Positions 23,934-37,749 of a stretch of 64,000 bases of DNA are shown piece after piece. The stretch is from Coriaria nepalensis (lineage: Eukaryota > Streptophyta > Magnoliopsida > Cucurbitales > Coriariaceae), in the NCBI GenBank assembly GCA_027186245.1, contig CP114489.1, forward strand, positions 10,795,501 through 10,859,500. Reading direction: 5' to 3'. Both the position numbers and the translations under genes were made by a program. The notes under the pieces were generated by a model. It saw nothing but the letters and a program-made list of their open reading frames with translations, was not told the DNA's origin and did not search any database. Positions within the stretch are counted from its first letter, which is position 1. The number at the start of each line of letters is the position of its first letter.

Positions 23934-24704
23934 TATCATTTACTTTTAAAATATACTCGGAGATATTGATATCCACGTGGCATTTATAAATTAATTATTA
24001 GCTACCTGTCAAAATAGTATTATGTGTTTAGAAAAGAACAGTGTGGATAACTTCAAACTTGAAAACATTGTATCTGTGTCTAATTGATCGATAAGGGGGG
24101 ATAAGGAAAATCTTGGAAGGAATAGGAATTAGAACTGGAGAAGGATAAGACATAATAATTATTGAACTAGGTTTTTTTTTTTTCTTCTAATTAAATTTTA
24201 AAAAAATAAAAAAATAAATTAGTTATTTTTTATTACGTGTGGCTGTGGGGTCGGAATGGCAAGCATACGTGGCATACATAAATCTAAGGATGTTATTATC
24301 TTCAACCTTGGAGTTAATATAAGTGTTTACTTTTTCTTTTTATGTAATAAATATGGTGGGGGCCAGTATTAAGATATATAGTGGTGGATGATAATGACTC
24401 ATAAACTATCTCAATTAATTAACGTACAAAATGGGGGGAAAGAAAAAGAAAAAGAAAATTTAATTATGTACAATCAATTATTATATAGGTAAGTTTAGAT
24501 TAATTGCTAAACTATACTACTACGCTTCCTCGCCCTTCATCTTTCGAATCAGTATCCCTCTCCCTAACGGACGTAACGAACTTCATCTTATCGTATCATT
24601 TTCTTTGGAATTAAACGGCGGGGGTCATCGATATTACCCATGGGTCCAACCACCTACCACCCCCGGTCTATTTTGCCGATGCACAAAATTATTCCCTTCT
24701 CCGG
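23888..24704. other. intergenic region between pseudogene island and ATL gene
   Basis: Contains a TA microsatellite (about 23910-23933) and AT-rich DNA. The portion near 24600-24704 is probably the 3' UTR of the minus-strand RING-H2 gene. Open frames on the plus strand here are antisense shadows. Confidence 0.5.
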
Positions 24705-25643
24705 CTATACTCTCCTATATCCCTTCCTCGGGCTCCCTACCATCGCAAAGACGACGTCGTAGCTCGCCGATCGCTTCATCGTCCCCATCACCACGATTTG
24801 CTTCCTCACGTCCTCGGGCAGCCGCAGAGTGTATCTCTCCGTGTTATCTCCGGCACGAATAAATGAATGACCAGTCGAATTCGATCTCAGAAATTTAAAA
24901 TTCTCCGATAATCTCGAGCTCGATTCATTGCTCGATCTATCAGCCTGAGCTGAATCTCTACTCTGTTCTTCGTCAACATTGATCACTACATGATGAATTT
25001 GCATTTCGGCGACATCTGAACCTGAATTCTCCAGATCTGAATGTTCGTTTCTCGACTCCGCGACTTGCGGCGCATCGCCGGTGACGACGGTCTTGCTGCT
25101 GCTGCTGCACTCCGGTGTGAGCTTCGATCGGCAAACAGGACAGGTGGCGTGAGAAACTAACCAGGCGTCTATGCATTCAGGATGAAAAACGTGATCGCAT
25201 TTCGGTAACAAACGCAGCGTTTCGTACTCCTCGAATTCGCTCAAGCAAACCGCGCATTCGAGCGCTCCTTTACCGATCTTCAAATCCTTCACTGCAGAGT
25301 AAGCAACAATCGGAAAGTTATCGATGACATCCTGATCGAGTCCACGGCGTTTGGCCCGGTCCGTGCCGATTTCTCGGCGAACTGTCGGATTGCCGTATCG
25401 TGACTCGACTAAGCTGCGAAGGTAGATGGATAAGAATCCCATGACGAAGAAGAAAAACACGAGGACCACAGTAATCATCGCCATTGATCTAGTCAAGTTG
25501 GTGTCCTCTCCGAAACGCGTTCCTCCGATCTCAGTGCTTGACTGTGCTTCAACGGTGGTGTGACCCCACCCCTGAAAGAGAGTAACCACCACCACCACCA
25601 CCACCACCACTTCGGCCCACTTGATACGACAGCTCGCTCTCAT
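24705..25643 (-). CDS. ATL-family RING-H2 E3 ubiquitin ligase (ATL6/ATL31-like)
   Basis: Intronless ORF of 312 codons from the ATG at 25643; the open frame continues 11 codons upstream but without an ATG. Residues 1 to about 34 form a signal-peptide-like segment containing nine consecutive Val codons. A second hydrophobic helix spans about 55-79. The ATL GLD signature RGLDQDVIDNFP starts near 100. The RING-H2 domain runs from about C130 to C171 (CAVCLSEFEE, then CDHVFHPECIDAWL, then CPVC), with all eight Cys/His ligands present. The C-terminus is long, Ser-rich and ends in a basic patch. ATL proteins are membrane-anchored ubiquitin ligases; the ATL6/31 group acts in carbon/nitrogen and defence responses. 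Family is secure; subgroup is inferred from layout. Confidence 0.94.
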   Translation of the reverse strand: MRASCRIKWAEVVVVVVVVVTLFQGWGHTTVEAQSSTEIGGTRFGEDTNLTRSMAMITVVLVFFFFVMGFLSIYLRSLVESRYGNPTVRREIGTDRAKRRGLDQDVIDNFPIVAYSAVKDLKIGKGALECAVCLSEFEEYETLRLLPKCDHVFHPECIDAWLVSHATCPVCRSKLTPECSSSSKTVVTGDAPQVAESRNEHSDLENSGSDVAEMQIHHVVINVDEEQSRDSAQADRSSNESSSRLSENFKFLRSNSTGHSFIRAGDNTERYTLRLPEDVRKQIVVMGTMKRSASYDVVFAMVGSPRKGYRRV

Positions 25644-26909
25644 ACTAAAATCCAACCGACACGTCGTTTTTAACACTTCTTAGAACAATAATCAGGTTGC
25701 TAGGCGGAGGCAGCGGCGGCTGAGATGTAGTTAGTACACAAGAGTGCCGCTTCATTCAATGAGAAACAAGGTGGACCTGGTTACGACGTCAGCTAAAGAT
25801 ACCGGGCGCATGGCAAGTAATTCATGGTTTGCTGAGAGGAGGCGGGGATTTATGTGAGAGAGAGAAACAGAGAGAGTGTGTGTGAGTGTGTGTATTTGGG
25901 AAGAATGAAGAATCTAGAAAGACTAGAATAGCAGAAACTGGAATGGTGTCTGAATTCCGAAACCAGGGACTGAGTTGCTAAACGGTGGGCGCTCTTCGAG
26001 AGCCGGAAGAGACGTAATTGATACAAAGTGATAGGATAGGGATCGAAGATTTTTTAAGGGGATCATGATAAATATTGCATAAATCTTTCTTTAAAATCCT
26101 CGTCTTTTTCATAATATTTTATTATTTTATTATTTGGATTCCTGATTTTTTTAATTAAATTTTTTTTTTCCGTAACAAGTTTAACTTTTGAAATTGGAGG
26201 TATTAAATATTTATATTAATTATTGAAGATTCAGTCACTTTCTCACATACTATATAATATTCACTGTATTTATATTAATTAAACTATTAAAGATAAGTTT
26301 AAATATTACGTAAAATCACAATATAAAATAAATATAAATAAAAATAAAAATAAAAAAATTATATACCGAACACTTGGTGAAACTTCCGTCTGCCTCTTTC
26401 CAGTTCTACAACTGTAATTGGACTTCAGACAATACCTACTTCCTCAACTGCCTGCCTTTATCCGAGCCGCGGTTTTAAATCGAGAATAATATTAGATCCC
26501 ACATTATTTGTTAATAAAATTGGTTAGTGCTTAATAGAAGTCAGGTAAAGAAAAAAAAAGTACAAGAGTGCCTTGTAGTAGAAGAATGATGGAAGCAGAG
26601 CTGGAAGAAAGGCTGTGATTAGTCTTCATATTATTAATTAAGAAGAATCGGAGTGTAACAAATGTTCAGTGTCCTCTAAATAATTTCAGACAAGCAATTC
26701 AAAGAAAAGCCGCAAATTTGCATTTACTCTTTAACTAGTCATGATATATGCATGGCAAACCAGACACATATCAATACGAGCAATGGAAAACTATCGAAAA
26801 TCTTCTTCCCGGTCGAATCATCTGCACAAATGAAGCAAGTCGATCATCTTCTCCATTCTACCACCTCGAATTCAGAATTAAATAAAATAAAAGAAAAAAG
26901 AAATGGTGC
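25644..26909. other. intergenic region: ATL promoter and GH5 3' end
   Basis: The segment from 25644 to about 26050 is the promoter and leader side of the minus-strand ATL gene, with GA/GT-rich tracts near 25855-25890. The remainder is AT-rich and includes the probable 3' UTR of the GH5 gene. No gene is seen. Confidence 0.5.
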
Positions 26910-29509
<2,600 letters not shown>

Positions 29510-30513
29510 CAAGAAATGGCGAGTGAAAAATAAGAAAATAAACATAATGGGTTCTAAATAGAACCCGGGAAATTCCTTCCTTATGGCTTAATAAATACCA
29601 AATTCATTAGAGTAAAACAAGCACAAATATAAACAGAAAGATTGCCTTTTTCTCTCATTTGCAATTTAAGTAATACTTTTGTTGATAATCTTGTACAAGC
29701 GAAGACAAAAGGAAACTTATTTTTTAATAATAACAGAAGACAGGGAACAATGTTCCTAGAACGAAAAAACATAATGCAAGAAAGAAAAAAAAAAAGGTTG
29801 CTCTTTTCTTTCGTTTCTTTTCTTTGTGTTTCATATTACGACTGGCAGTTTTGCGTCTTAGTGGTTGTTACATGGATAGGCTAAAGGGCATTTAATCCCA
29901 ATTAATCGTAAGAATAAACCTCCCAGGAGTATGGGTTCGAATCCTATCACTACGTAAATATAGGATTTAAACGGGTAGCATGTGATGTGATTTAACTGTG
30001 TATAACTAACACCTCTCGGGGAAAAATCCTTCAATTGTAACTTCTCGGGGCGAAAGATGTTAAGAGGCCAATATGAAGGACGTTTAAATTAGATCAATCT
30101 TTCAACAGAACCTCCCCCTCTCCTATCTCAGTCTTCATGAAAACCCCAAGAATCATAAGCCAAAAGTAGTAAAGAGAGGCCATTAGAAAATGTTTTTAAG
30201 GAAAACAGAAAAACACTAAAGGGTACATAAATACACAGAGCTACATTTATTGAAAACAAATCGCTGAGATTCCTACGTATATAACTTGAACCTGTGATTA
30301 CAAACACTATTATTTAGGTGACAAAATCTTACCTTTCCCCCCCCCCCCCCCCCCGGTTTTTTTATACATAATATATAAGACAGAATAGCTTGTGCCTTTC
30401 ATCTCTGTAACCTCATCTGTTCATATTACAGAGTTATTCTTGGCGCCAAAAGCTTGTGAATTACAGTCAGGAATGGCATAAACTTGGTACCGAAACTAGA
30501 AATATCCTCACCA
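29510..30513. other. intergenic region between GH5 and second ATL gene
   Basis: Holds the GH5 promoter (minus strand) and the ATL 3' side. A C18 homopolymer lies at 30337-30354. No gene is supported. Confidence 0.55.
30337..30354. repeat. poly-C tract (C18)
   Basis: Eighteen consecutive C residues in otherwise AT-rich DNA. A second tract of C15 occurs at 33288-33302. Long C runs are uncommon in plant genomes and error-prone in sequencing. Confidence 0.85.
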
Positions 30514-31728
30514 TCATATGCGAAGGATTGAACTTTGGCTCCTAGAATGCCTAGACAAGAACAACTTCCGACTAGATGAAAATGACCTCCTCATAGAAAC
30601 AGACCCCTTGTACAGAAAATGCCTCATTGAACTACTCTTCACCAGCTCAATCCTTCCCCTTCCTTCTCCCTTTTTAATCTTCTCTTCAGAATCCAAATCT
30701 CTTACATCAACTACTAACCTAGCAGAATCAGAAGCCATAGCTTGATGAATCATTGAAGCAGACAATGAGTCCAAAGAAACAGACCTCCTTATCGGCTCTT
30801 CCTTCACAAGTTCTCTATTTTCAGTCAAATCACTTAATACCTTCCGCTGAAAATTGCCCATATTCCACCTAGGAATTTCATCAAACCATGAATCTTCATC
30901 CCTTCCATTATCACTCTGCAACATGTTATCAACTACATCCACATTAGAATCAATCCGATTATTCCCCTGATCAGAAATACCGTTACTACCCTGCAGAATT
31001 TCGATACGAGTTTCATCTCTAGACCTAGAACCATCCAAATGAGGGCCAGTATTATTGGCAAATATAGGAGCTCTACATAAGGGGCAATTCTTATGTGATC
31101 TTAACCAGGTATCAATACAAGGGAGGTGAAAAGCATGGCTACACTTAGGTAAAAGCCTAAGGCTTTCTTCTTCTTGAAATTCACCTAGGCAAATTGAGCA
31201 GTCTGTTCCATCTATTAAGCCCTCACCTTTCTTGTACTTCAACATAGAGATCGTATCGATTGCAGACTGTTGCAAACCGATGGTGTTTATGTACCAGATC
31301 GGATGGTCCAGAATCGGTCCTTCATCTCCATCGAGAAAATCCTGGTGATCATGATCAGTAGTTATGTCGAGCAAAATTGGGGCGTTTCTGGTCCTAGAGT
31401 TATTTCTTCTCGAATTATATCTCTTGATTAAAGTATAAGCAGCGCAAAAGAGGAAAGCAGTAGCGATCAAGCAAGCTGTGATCACCGTACTGATTACAAT
31501 CAAATGATGTCGATTAAAGTGATCGGGATTAGGGATATGAACCTGTCGAGGTCGAGACGATAATACCAGTGGAAGTGGCGGCGGCGGCGGCAATTGGTCG
31601 GGACATAAAGGAGCGAAGGAAGAGTCGGGCATTACAACGAACTTACAGACGTCGGGACAGCGATCGGCGCAGTGGATCAAACAGAATCTCTCTTTGTTCA
31701 CTTTTGGATCGCAGTATAATTCAAACAA
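30514..31728 (-). CDS. ATL-family RING-H2 E3 ubiquitin ligase (ATL51/ATL54-like), start uncertain
   Basis: Open frame of 404 codons. A Cys-rich N-terminal segment (FCLIHCADRCPDVC, about residues 15-28) and a Pro run precede a transmembrane helix (about 75-102). A GLQQSAIDTI motif, the ATL GLD region, begins at 151. The RING-H2 spans C177-C218 (CSICLGEF, CSHAFHLPCIDTWL, CPLC) with all ligands. The C-terminus is long and basic. The frame has no ATG before codon 33. An ATG at 31758-31760 lies in another frame (MAKEKPADQLY...) that would join if one base were missing near 31730. The Cys-rich segment looks conserved in this ATL subgroup, so starting at Met33 would remove real protein. The likely true start is 31760, with an indel or assembly error. 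Confidence 0.88.
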   Translation of the reverse strand: MFELYCDPKVNKERFCLIHCADRCPDVCKFVVMPDSSFAPLCPDQLPPPPPLPLVLSSRPRQVHIPNPDHFNRHHLIVISTVITACLIATAFLFCAAYTLIKRYNSRRNNSRTRNAPILLDITTDHDHQDFLDGDEGPILDHPIWYINTIGLQQSAIDTISMLKYKKGEGLIDGTDCSICLGEFQEEESLRLLPKCSHAFHLPCIDTWLRSHKNCPLCRAPIFANNTGPHLDGSRSRDETRIEILQGSNGISDQGNNRIDSNVDVVDNMLQSDNGRDEDSWFDEIPRWNMGNFQRKVLSDLTENRELVKEEPIRRSVSLDSLSASMIHQAMASDSARLVVDVRDLDSEEKIKKGEGRGRIELVKSSSMRHFLYKGSVSMRRSFSSSRKLFLSRHSRSQSSILRI

Positions 31729-32140
31729 TATAGCTGATCGGCTGGTTTTTCTTTAGCCATAGAAGACTATTTCTGAAGAAGAAGAAGAAGCAGAAGCAGG
31801 TGAGGGGAGAACAATAATTCATACGCTAGCGTTCCCTGAATTGGAACCCCAGAGAGAGAGAGAGAGAGAGTCAAGTTGATTGATTGTTTGATGTAGAAGA
31901 CGAAGACGAATCCAATAGAGATCAATAGTTTTTCATGTTTGTTTTTTCAACAAAAGCTTTAATTATATGCTCTTCGTCGAAGAAAATTACGACATTGGAA
32001 TGGTTTATAGTCAAACCGGACCAGCCTTAGATACTCGGACCAGCCCAATTGGGCCCATGGGCACACTAAGTATGTTTTGAAAACTTATAACATGGGTTAC
32101 AACGTGAGCCCAGATGATCAAATCCCCCTAATACATATAC

Positions 32141-32171
<31 letters not shown>

Positions 32172-33287
32172 TTGTCTTTTAAAAGGTACTTACTCACTAT
32201 AAAATCAAATATATATTAATAATTAAAATCATTCAATTTTTCCAACGCTCTTTTCAATAAAATTTTATTGAGTGATCTGATATAAACTATTTACGTAAAT
32301 TTCTTACCTTATACCAGATTCATGAAAAGTCATCCCACCCACCTTTTCTTATTATATTACAAAAATGATAAATAATTCAAAAAAAAAAAAAAAAAAAAAA
32401 GAAAAGGAAAAAAGACATTGTCTATGCTTGTTATTTCTTCTTTGATTGTCTTGAGACTAAACTCCACCACATAAAAGAGAGATACATGCAAAAACAAAAA
32501 CAAAGTGAAAGATGTATGCCTTTTTCCTACACTGATCACTTTTTTTGAAAAATACTTGAGAGCCCTAGCCTCCATTGTCTTCTTCTGCCAGAGAAAACCA
32601 TGTGCTAACCAGTAACCTTTGTTTTGTTACTTCCAATATCATGATCAGATTCGAGTTTTGTTACTAAAAATCCCACACAAACAACCCTTTTTTCTTCTTC
32701 ACACGTTCATCTACTGTCACGCACGCGCAACATAATCTATGTGCATTCTTCGTGTTTTGACTTTTGGGGTTCTACCATCTACCTCCTTATCATTGGATTG
32801 AAGAATGATAACTAGTCTGTCTCTACGCGTGTCTGTTCAAAAATTGAAAGTTATTTAGATTGTGAATTGGTGTAGATAATGGCTTAAGATGTACGTACAT
32901 TAATGAATGGACTAGCTTATATATCACTCATTAGAATGGAATTTAGGAAATAGATGCGGTCATCGTAAAATCACTGGCATCAATGATGCAAGAAATAAAC
33001 ATTTTAGTGATAAGACAGTAGATGCGGTCCACAAACTTCATAATCTTAAGACGTGATATTTTTTTGGATCGCCAAATACTGTTTTAGTGATAAGTTAAAC
33101 ATGGGAATTATACATCTATTAATTGATTAACATGTGAATTAAGAAAACTATACCTACCAAACAACGCAAGTTACTGTAATACTTTTATTCGTAGTTAATA
33201 TTTTTATTTGTTTCTACCAAGTTTTTCTGTCTGGTAACAGCACCAGCAAAATGTCGTGGAAGGTATATGGAAATTTAAGGACGTTGA

Positions 33288-33302
33288 CCCCCCCCCCCCC
33301 CC
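33288..33302. repeat. poly-C tract (C15)
   Basis: Fifteen consecutive C residues, the second such tract within 3 kb. Confidence 0.85.
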
Positions 33303-33455
33303 AATTGAATTGATCACATATAATATCCCTCGGACGGTGGAGGTGCGGTGATAATTAAAGAAGAGGACCCCATCCCCAGCTGGCTGCCGTGAGGGAAAAG
33401 TTGAATTCAGCATTGAGAGTCATAGATGTTGGACTTGGCTACTTTAGATTCGTTC

Positions 33456-33486
33456 GATGGATGGATGGATGGATGGATGGATGGAT
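33456..33486. repeat. (GATG)n microsatellite
   Basis: Seven or more GATG tetranucleotide units in direct repetition. In one frame it reads as a W-M-D-G repeat with no gene context. Confidence 0.88.
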
Positions 33487-35367
33487 CTCAAAAGCTCATC
33501 TCAGACACAGACACAGACACAGAGCTGGTCTTTTTCTCTCACTCTGAAACTTATGAAACGGATTTGGTAATAAAGGCGTTTGTCTGCTTATCAGACCAGA
33601 CCTGCATGCATGCTCTTTAGACCATTCTTTCCCCCGCTTCAAAAAATTATAAAAATATCATGAATGCATATGCATGCAGTTTTAATATTTAACTATGTGA
33701 TTTGATGATCATCGTGATTGGATGCTGGTTTGGATTTTGAAAGGAGTGCTTTTCCCGTTTGCAGTTATCGTATACAATCCTCCCATATCTTATCAGACTA
33801 CGAAATACTACATAGAGAAATTGATGTTAGAAAATTTAATTTTTATTTGTCCAACTATAAAATAATATGTAAAGAAAATAATTAACGTCTTAATTAGACA
33901 ACCCGAAACATTACATCCTATATTCCTCGATCTCAACTAACTTGATCGTCGGAGTTTTACTAACCGGATCCTATCTTTCCGGAGACATGTATGAATGATT
34001 TTGAGACACAAAAACCCAGAAGGAGGGCCAGTTATAAGTACTCCGCAACGAGAATATAAGGGCATTTAGGTAGGATGCATTTTTCTATGATATTTTTCCT
34101 GTCAAGCAGAAAGAGACCAGAGCCAGAGCACACATTTGATTTCTTGATCAGTCCCTCCCCTCCCCCACATGCCTGGCTATCTATCAGAAAATTCAGAATC
34201 CAATCCATTCATGCATATGGAGTTCCCCCGTTTTTAAAGTGGCCTTGGTAATCCCATCTCACACGTGTCCTGTAACCATTAAAAACAAAGAATGAAAGAA
34301 AAAGAGATGAAGAAAGGGACCCACTTTCACCTTAACTTTTCCTTTTTCTTCAGACAGGTGTGGGCTCCCTCTAGATCTTACTTTGTATGATCAATCATGG
34401 TTTATTAAACTCTCTTTTTTACTGCTAGGTAGCTTAAAACCCCACTCCCCACTTCTGCCTGCAAATATTGTTTCATAGATCTTGTGTACAGAGGCCAGGT
34501 TCATGCTACATTCAGAAGGGTAGCAGCCACAAATTTGATATATTCTCACAAAAGGCAAATCTTTTTTTTTTTCCAGCATATTTAATCCATCCATACATAC
34601 AGTAGTACTGTAATTACTGTGCATTCAAGAAAGTAGTGGGTCGATGGAAGTAAAGAGAATTTTTTAATGACTCGATTACCGTATAAATCAATCGGATTGA
34701 ACTAAATTAATGTAAATTTCTGGGAAGTATTTGTTATTTGCTTGCTGGACAAATTTGTGATCGCCGATTGACAAGCAGGAAGTACCGACCGCGATGGATG
34801 GCAGCAGTAGTAGCGCCCATGATACGCTGACGCAACACAAAATCCCAACAGGCTTGAGGAAAGGAGAAGCCGAGCCGTGATGACGGCTAATGTTGAGCCG
34901 TACAACACATTTCCCACCATTTCACCCACCGAATAAACGGAGGCGGACTTTTCTTCCCGCCTCCGTTTGTTTTTTTTCACCCTACAAAACTCACGTTTCC
35001 CAATTTAACGGTCAAGAAAAATAAAATAAAGAAAAAATACCGGACGTAAACCGGATATAACCGGTGACCACAAAGAAATTGCATTTCGGTTGAATTTCAT
35101 GTACATTTCGTCTGCCAACTCCAGTCCATGACACCTAACCCCGGTCAGATTCTAACCCTATATCTGACCCTAGTTGGTTTGGTTTTATTTAAAGAGAGAG
35201 AAAGCCTTAAGGCCAGCCAGCTGATCTGTAAAACTTGTTAAAGAGACGACCTTCATCTTCTTCATCTTCGTCTTCTTCTTCTTCTTCTTCTTCTTCTCTC
35301 TCCTTCCATCCGGATTTTCAATTGAAAGAGGAGAAATTGTTATAAGGCCATGAGTGATTGAGTTATC

Positions 35368-35373
35368 ATGTAA
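35368..35373 (+). promoter_or_regulatory. minimal uORF AUG-UAA in the HD-Zip leader
   Basis: ATG is followed immediately by TAA, about 416 bp before the HD-Zip start codon. A four-codon uORF (ATG AGT GAT TGA) lies just upstream at 35350-35361. AUG-UAA start-stop elements in plant leaders can stall ribosomes, and the Arabidopsis boron channel gene NIP5;1 is the known example. Whether this DNA is inside the mature leader is not shown; a TATA-like TTTATTTAAAG near 35186 and a CTT-rich tract at 35265-35296 suggest transcription starts upstream of it. Confidence 0.4.
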
Positions 35374-35445
35374 AAGAGAGGGGGAAAAAAAGAGTGCAGT
35401 AAGAGAAAGGAAAAAGCTTTGTACTTTCTTGTCGGAGTCGTGATT

Positions 35446-35604
35446 ATGGGTTCAGACAGAGAAGATCATCATCATCATAATCATCATCAAGGCGGTCTAT
35501 TCAGTAAGCAAAAAGATGGGTGCGAAAATGGATTGTACAGTTCTATACACTACTACTCCTACTGTACAAGGTTGTCCAGTTTCAGACATGAAACCTTCAA
35601 ATAA
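35446..35604 (+). CDS. 52-codon upstream ORF in the HD-Zip leader
   Basis: ATG-initiated frame beginning MGSDREDHHHHNHHQGGLF and ending in a Ser/Tyr/Cys-containing tail at TAA. It closes 185 bp before the HD-Zip ATG. A conserved peptide uORF is known upstream of another HD-Zip I gene (Arabidopsis ATHB1), but I cannot say that this peptide is related. It may regulate translation, or it may be chance coding in a long leader. Confidence 0.35.
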   Translation: MGSDREDHHHHNHHQGGLFSKQKDGCENGLYSSIHYYSYCTRLSSFRHETFK

Positions 35605-35788
35605 AACTAATCCTTGCTGGATTTTCATAAATCCCATCAACCCTTTTTAACAGTCTAGAAGAAGTATAAGCAGAGAGAGAAGGAAGGAGAAAAAAAAAAA
35701 GGCAAAAAAAGATTCAAACTTGTAGCTTTCTTTTTTATATTTTTTTTTGGGGTGGAGTTATTTTAAATCACTACTCATTATCATCATA

Positions 35789-37024
35789 ATGAAGAGATCA
35801 TTTGGAAGTACAGATTCTTTGGGTGCTCTAATGTCCATCTGCCCTACCTCAGGTTTTTCTATGATTAATGATCCCATTTCAATTAATTATTTACCCATGT
35901 GAATTTTTTTTCTAATTAATTACATACTCTGTTTTTTTGACTTATTACAGAGAAACAGAGTCCGAGGAACAACCATAATATGTACAGCAGGGAATTTTTG
36001 ACGATGTTAGATGGGTTAGACGAGGAAGGGTGTTGTATCGAAGAATCCTCCGGAGGAGGGCATGTAGGAGGAGGAGAGAAGAAGAGGAGACTGAGCGTTG
36101 ACCAAGTCAAGGCGTTGGAGAAGAACTTTGAGGTTGAAAACAAGCTCGAGCCAGAGAGAAAAGTGAAGTTGGCTCAGGAACTCGGGTTGCAGCCGAGACA
36201 GGTGGCTGTATGGTTCCAGAACCGCCGTGCACGGTGGAAGACTAAGCAGTTGGAGAGAGACTACGGTGTTCTTAAAGCTAATTATGATTCTCTCAAGCAC
36301 AACTTCGATGCTCTACAACATGACAATGAAGCTCTCCTCAATGAGGTAATTTGATCATACTAAAAGCAAAAAAATTCATCTTATGTCACAATTCCATATA
36401 TTAAGAATCTCGTACAGAAATGAAAATTCAGTTCATCTGACGTAATATTATGTTTTATTTGAAATGTTTCAGATACGGGAACTGAAAGCAAAACTGGATG
36501 ACGAAGAGAACACGGAAATGAGTAATCTCTCGGTTAAAGAAGAGATGGAAACCGCATCCGAAGACGTGGACCTCATCGAACAAACGACCCCAACCACTGA
36601 AATCTCTCTCCTCGGAGCCCACTCCAAGGACTACATCAATAGGAGCAAAAATGGCGGAGCCCATGGCTGTGGTGAAGGCGGGGCTGAAGTCTCATTGTGC
36701 CCGGACTTCAAAGATGGGTCATCGGACAGTGACTCGAGCGCGATCTTGACGGAAGACATGAACAGCCCGAACGCTGCCATGTCGTCTTCTTCCGGCGGCG
36801 CAGGGAATATTCTCCAGAATCTGATTACTCTCAACTGTTTTCAGTTCCAGAAATCGAGTAACAACTACAACACTAGTAATCAGGCGCAGCCGCAACCGTT
36901 TGTGAAAATGGAGGAGCATAACTTCTTCAGTGGAGAAGAAGCCTGCACTTTCTTCTCCGACGAGCAAGCTCCAACTCTTCCCTGGTACTCCGATGAGCAT
37001 GCACAGTTTTGTGAATGGAAGTAG
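35789..37024 (+). CDS. HD-Zip class I homeodomain-leucine zipper factor (ATHB6/ATHB16/ATHB5-like)
   Basis: Three exons: 35789-35852, 35951-36345 and 36473-37024, GT-AG introns, 336 residues. Exon 1 gives [19 protein letters not shown], close to the N-terminal motif of the ATHB6/16 group. The homeodomain spans about 64-119 ([19 protein letters not shown] to [14 protein letters not shown]). The leucine zipper follows at about 120-162, with heptad Leu, Tyr and Phe residues. The intron within the zipper (after LLNE) is typical of class I genes. The C-terminus is acidic and ends with an aromatic motif ([15 protein letters not shown]) like the activation motif seen in this group. These nuclear factors bind CAATNATTG-type sites and act in ABA, light and growth responses. 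Intact. Confidence 0.95.
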
Positions 37025-37740
37025 GGGTAAATGTGTAATTCTAGTTCCATCTCCGATTCGATGCAGAAATTTGTAAAAAACGAAAATCACGACAGATCGG
37101 AGAGAGAGAGAGAGAGAGAGAGAGATGAGGGTTGGAAGTGGGCTCTATTGAAGCGAACTGACCTTTTTCTTATTCAGTCTCTTCTTCCCACATCGTGAGG
37201 TGAGGTAATATGATGAGGTAGTTTAGTAATTTGCAGTCAATGCTGTAGAAAAAGAAAAAAGAGAGAGAAACGGCGAAAATTTCTAATAAGAAATAGAGGT
37301 AAAATCTTGTAATGCAGTGTATGATTTCAATCAATCTCTATCCATAGGCCTCTTTTTCATTTTTTTTTGGCAGCAGTGTATGATTTCAAATCATACTTTC
37401 ACTTTCCTTTTTTCTTTTTTTCTCTTGTCAGGAAAAAAGTGTTCACTTTCTTTGAAAAAAATGGACATTAAACAAAATTATGAGGAAAAAAAAAAAAAGA
37501 GCAGGGGAGCCTCAAAAGACGGGTCACATGACTGGATCCTGAAAGTACGTTGCTGTTCTGAGCCACAGGCACCGTAAAAAAGAAAAAAAATTCATATGAT
37601 TATGACTCCGGAGAATATAGCAAACGGCAAAGGGAAGCGGTAAGAGTGATGATTCCGTTATACTCGCCTCAAAGATGGCGAGTGGCATACGCTTGCACTC
37701 GATGCCATGGTCAGTGCTCTCGAATTTTTTTCTTTGGTTA
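37025..37740. other. 3' flank of the HD-Zip gene
   Basis: Includes a GA run (about 37099-37123) and a duplicated phrase GTATGATTTCAA at 37319 and 37378 in the probable 3' UTR. No separate gene. Confidence 0.5.
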
Positions 37741-37749
37741 AAGTGAAAT

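Larger units (their letters stand above)
31761..35264. other. intergenic region upstream of the HD-Zip gene
   Basis: About 3.5 kb without a supported gene. It contains the second ATL promoter (GA run near 31852-31870), a TTA run (about 32141-32171), a C15 tract (33288-33302) and a GATG microsatellite (33456-33486). From about 34.1 kb the HD-Zip promoter begins. Short minus-strand frames at 34.4-35.0 kb resemble no family. Confidence 0.55.

Noticed and set aside
24605..24862. Plus-strand 85-codon frame with Ser/Pro/Arg-rich sequence
   Set aside because: Overlaps the 3' coding end of the ATL gene in antisense; no independent support.
31990..32060. Sequence CGGACCAGCCTTAGATACTCG resembling a miR166-type segment
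   Set aside because: Too many mismatches to the mature miRNA and no foldback partner nearby.
34391..34980. Minus-strand frames of 77 and 92 codons upstream of the HD-Zip gene
   Set aside because: No recognisable domain and no consistent exon structure; treated as promoter DNA.
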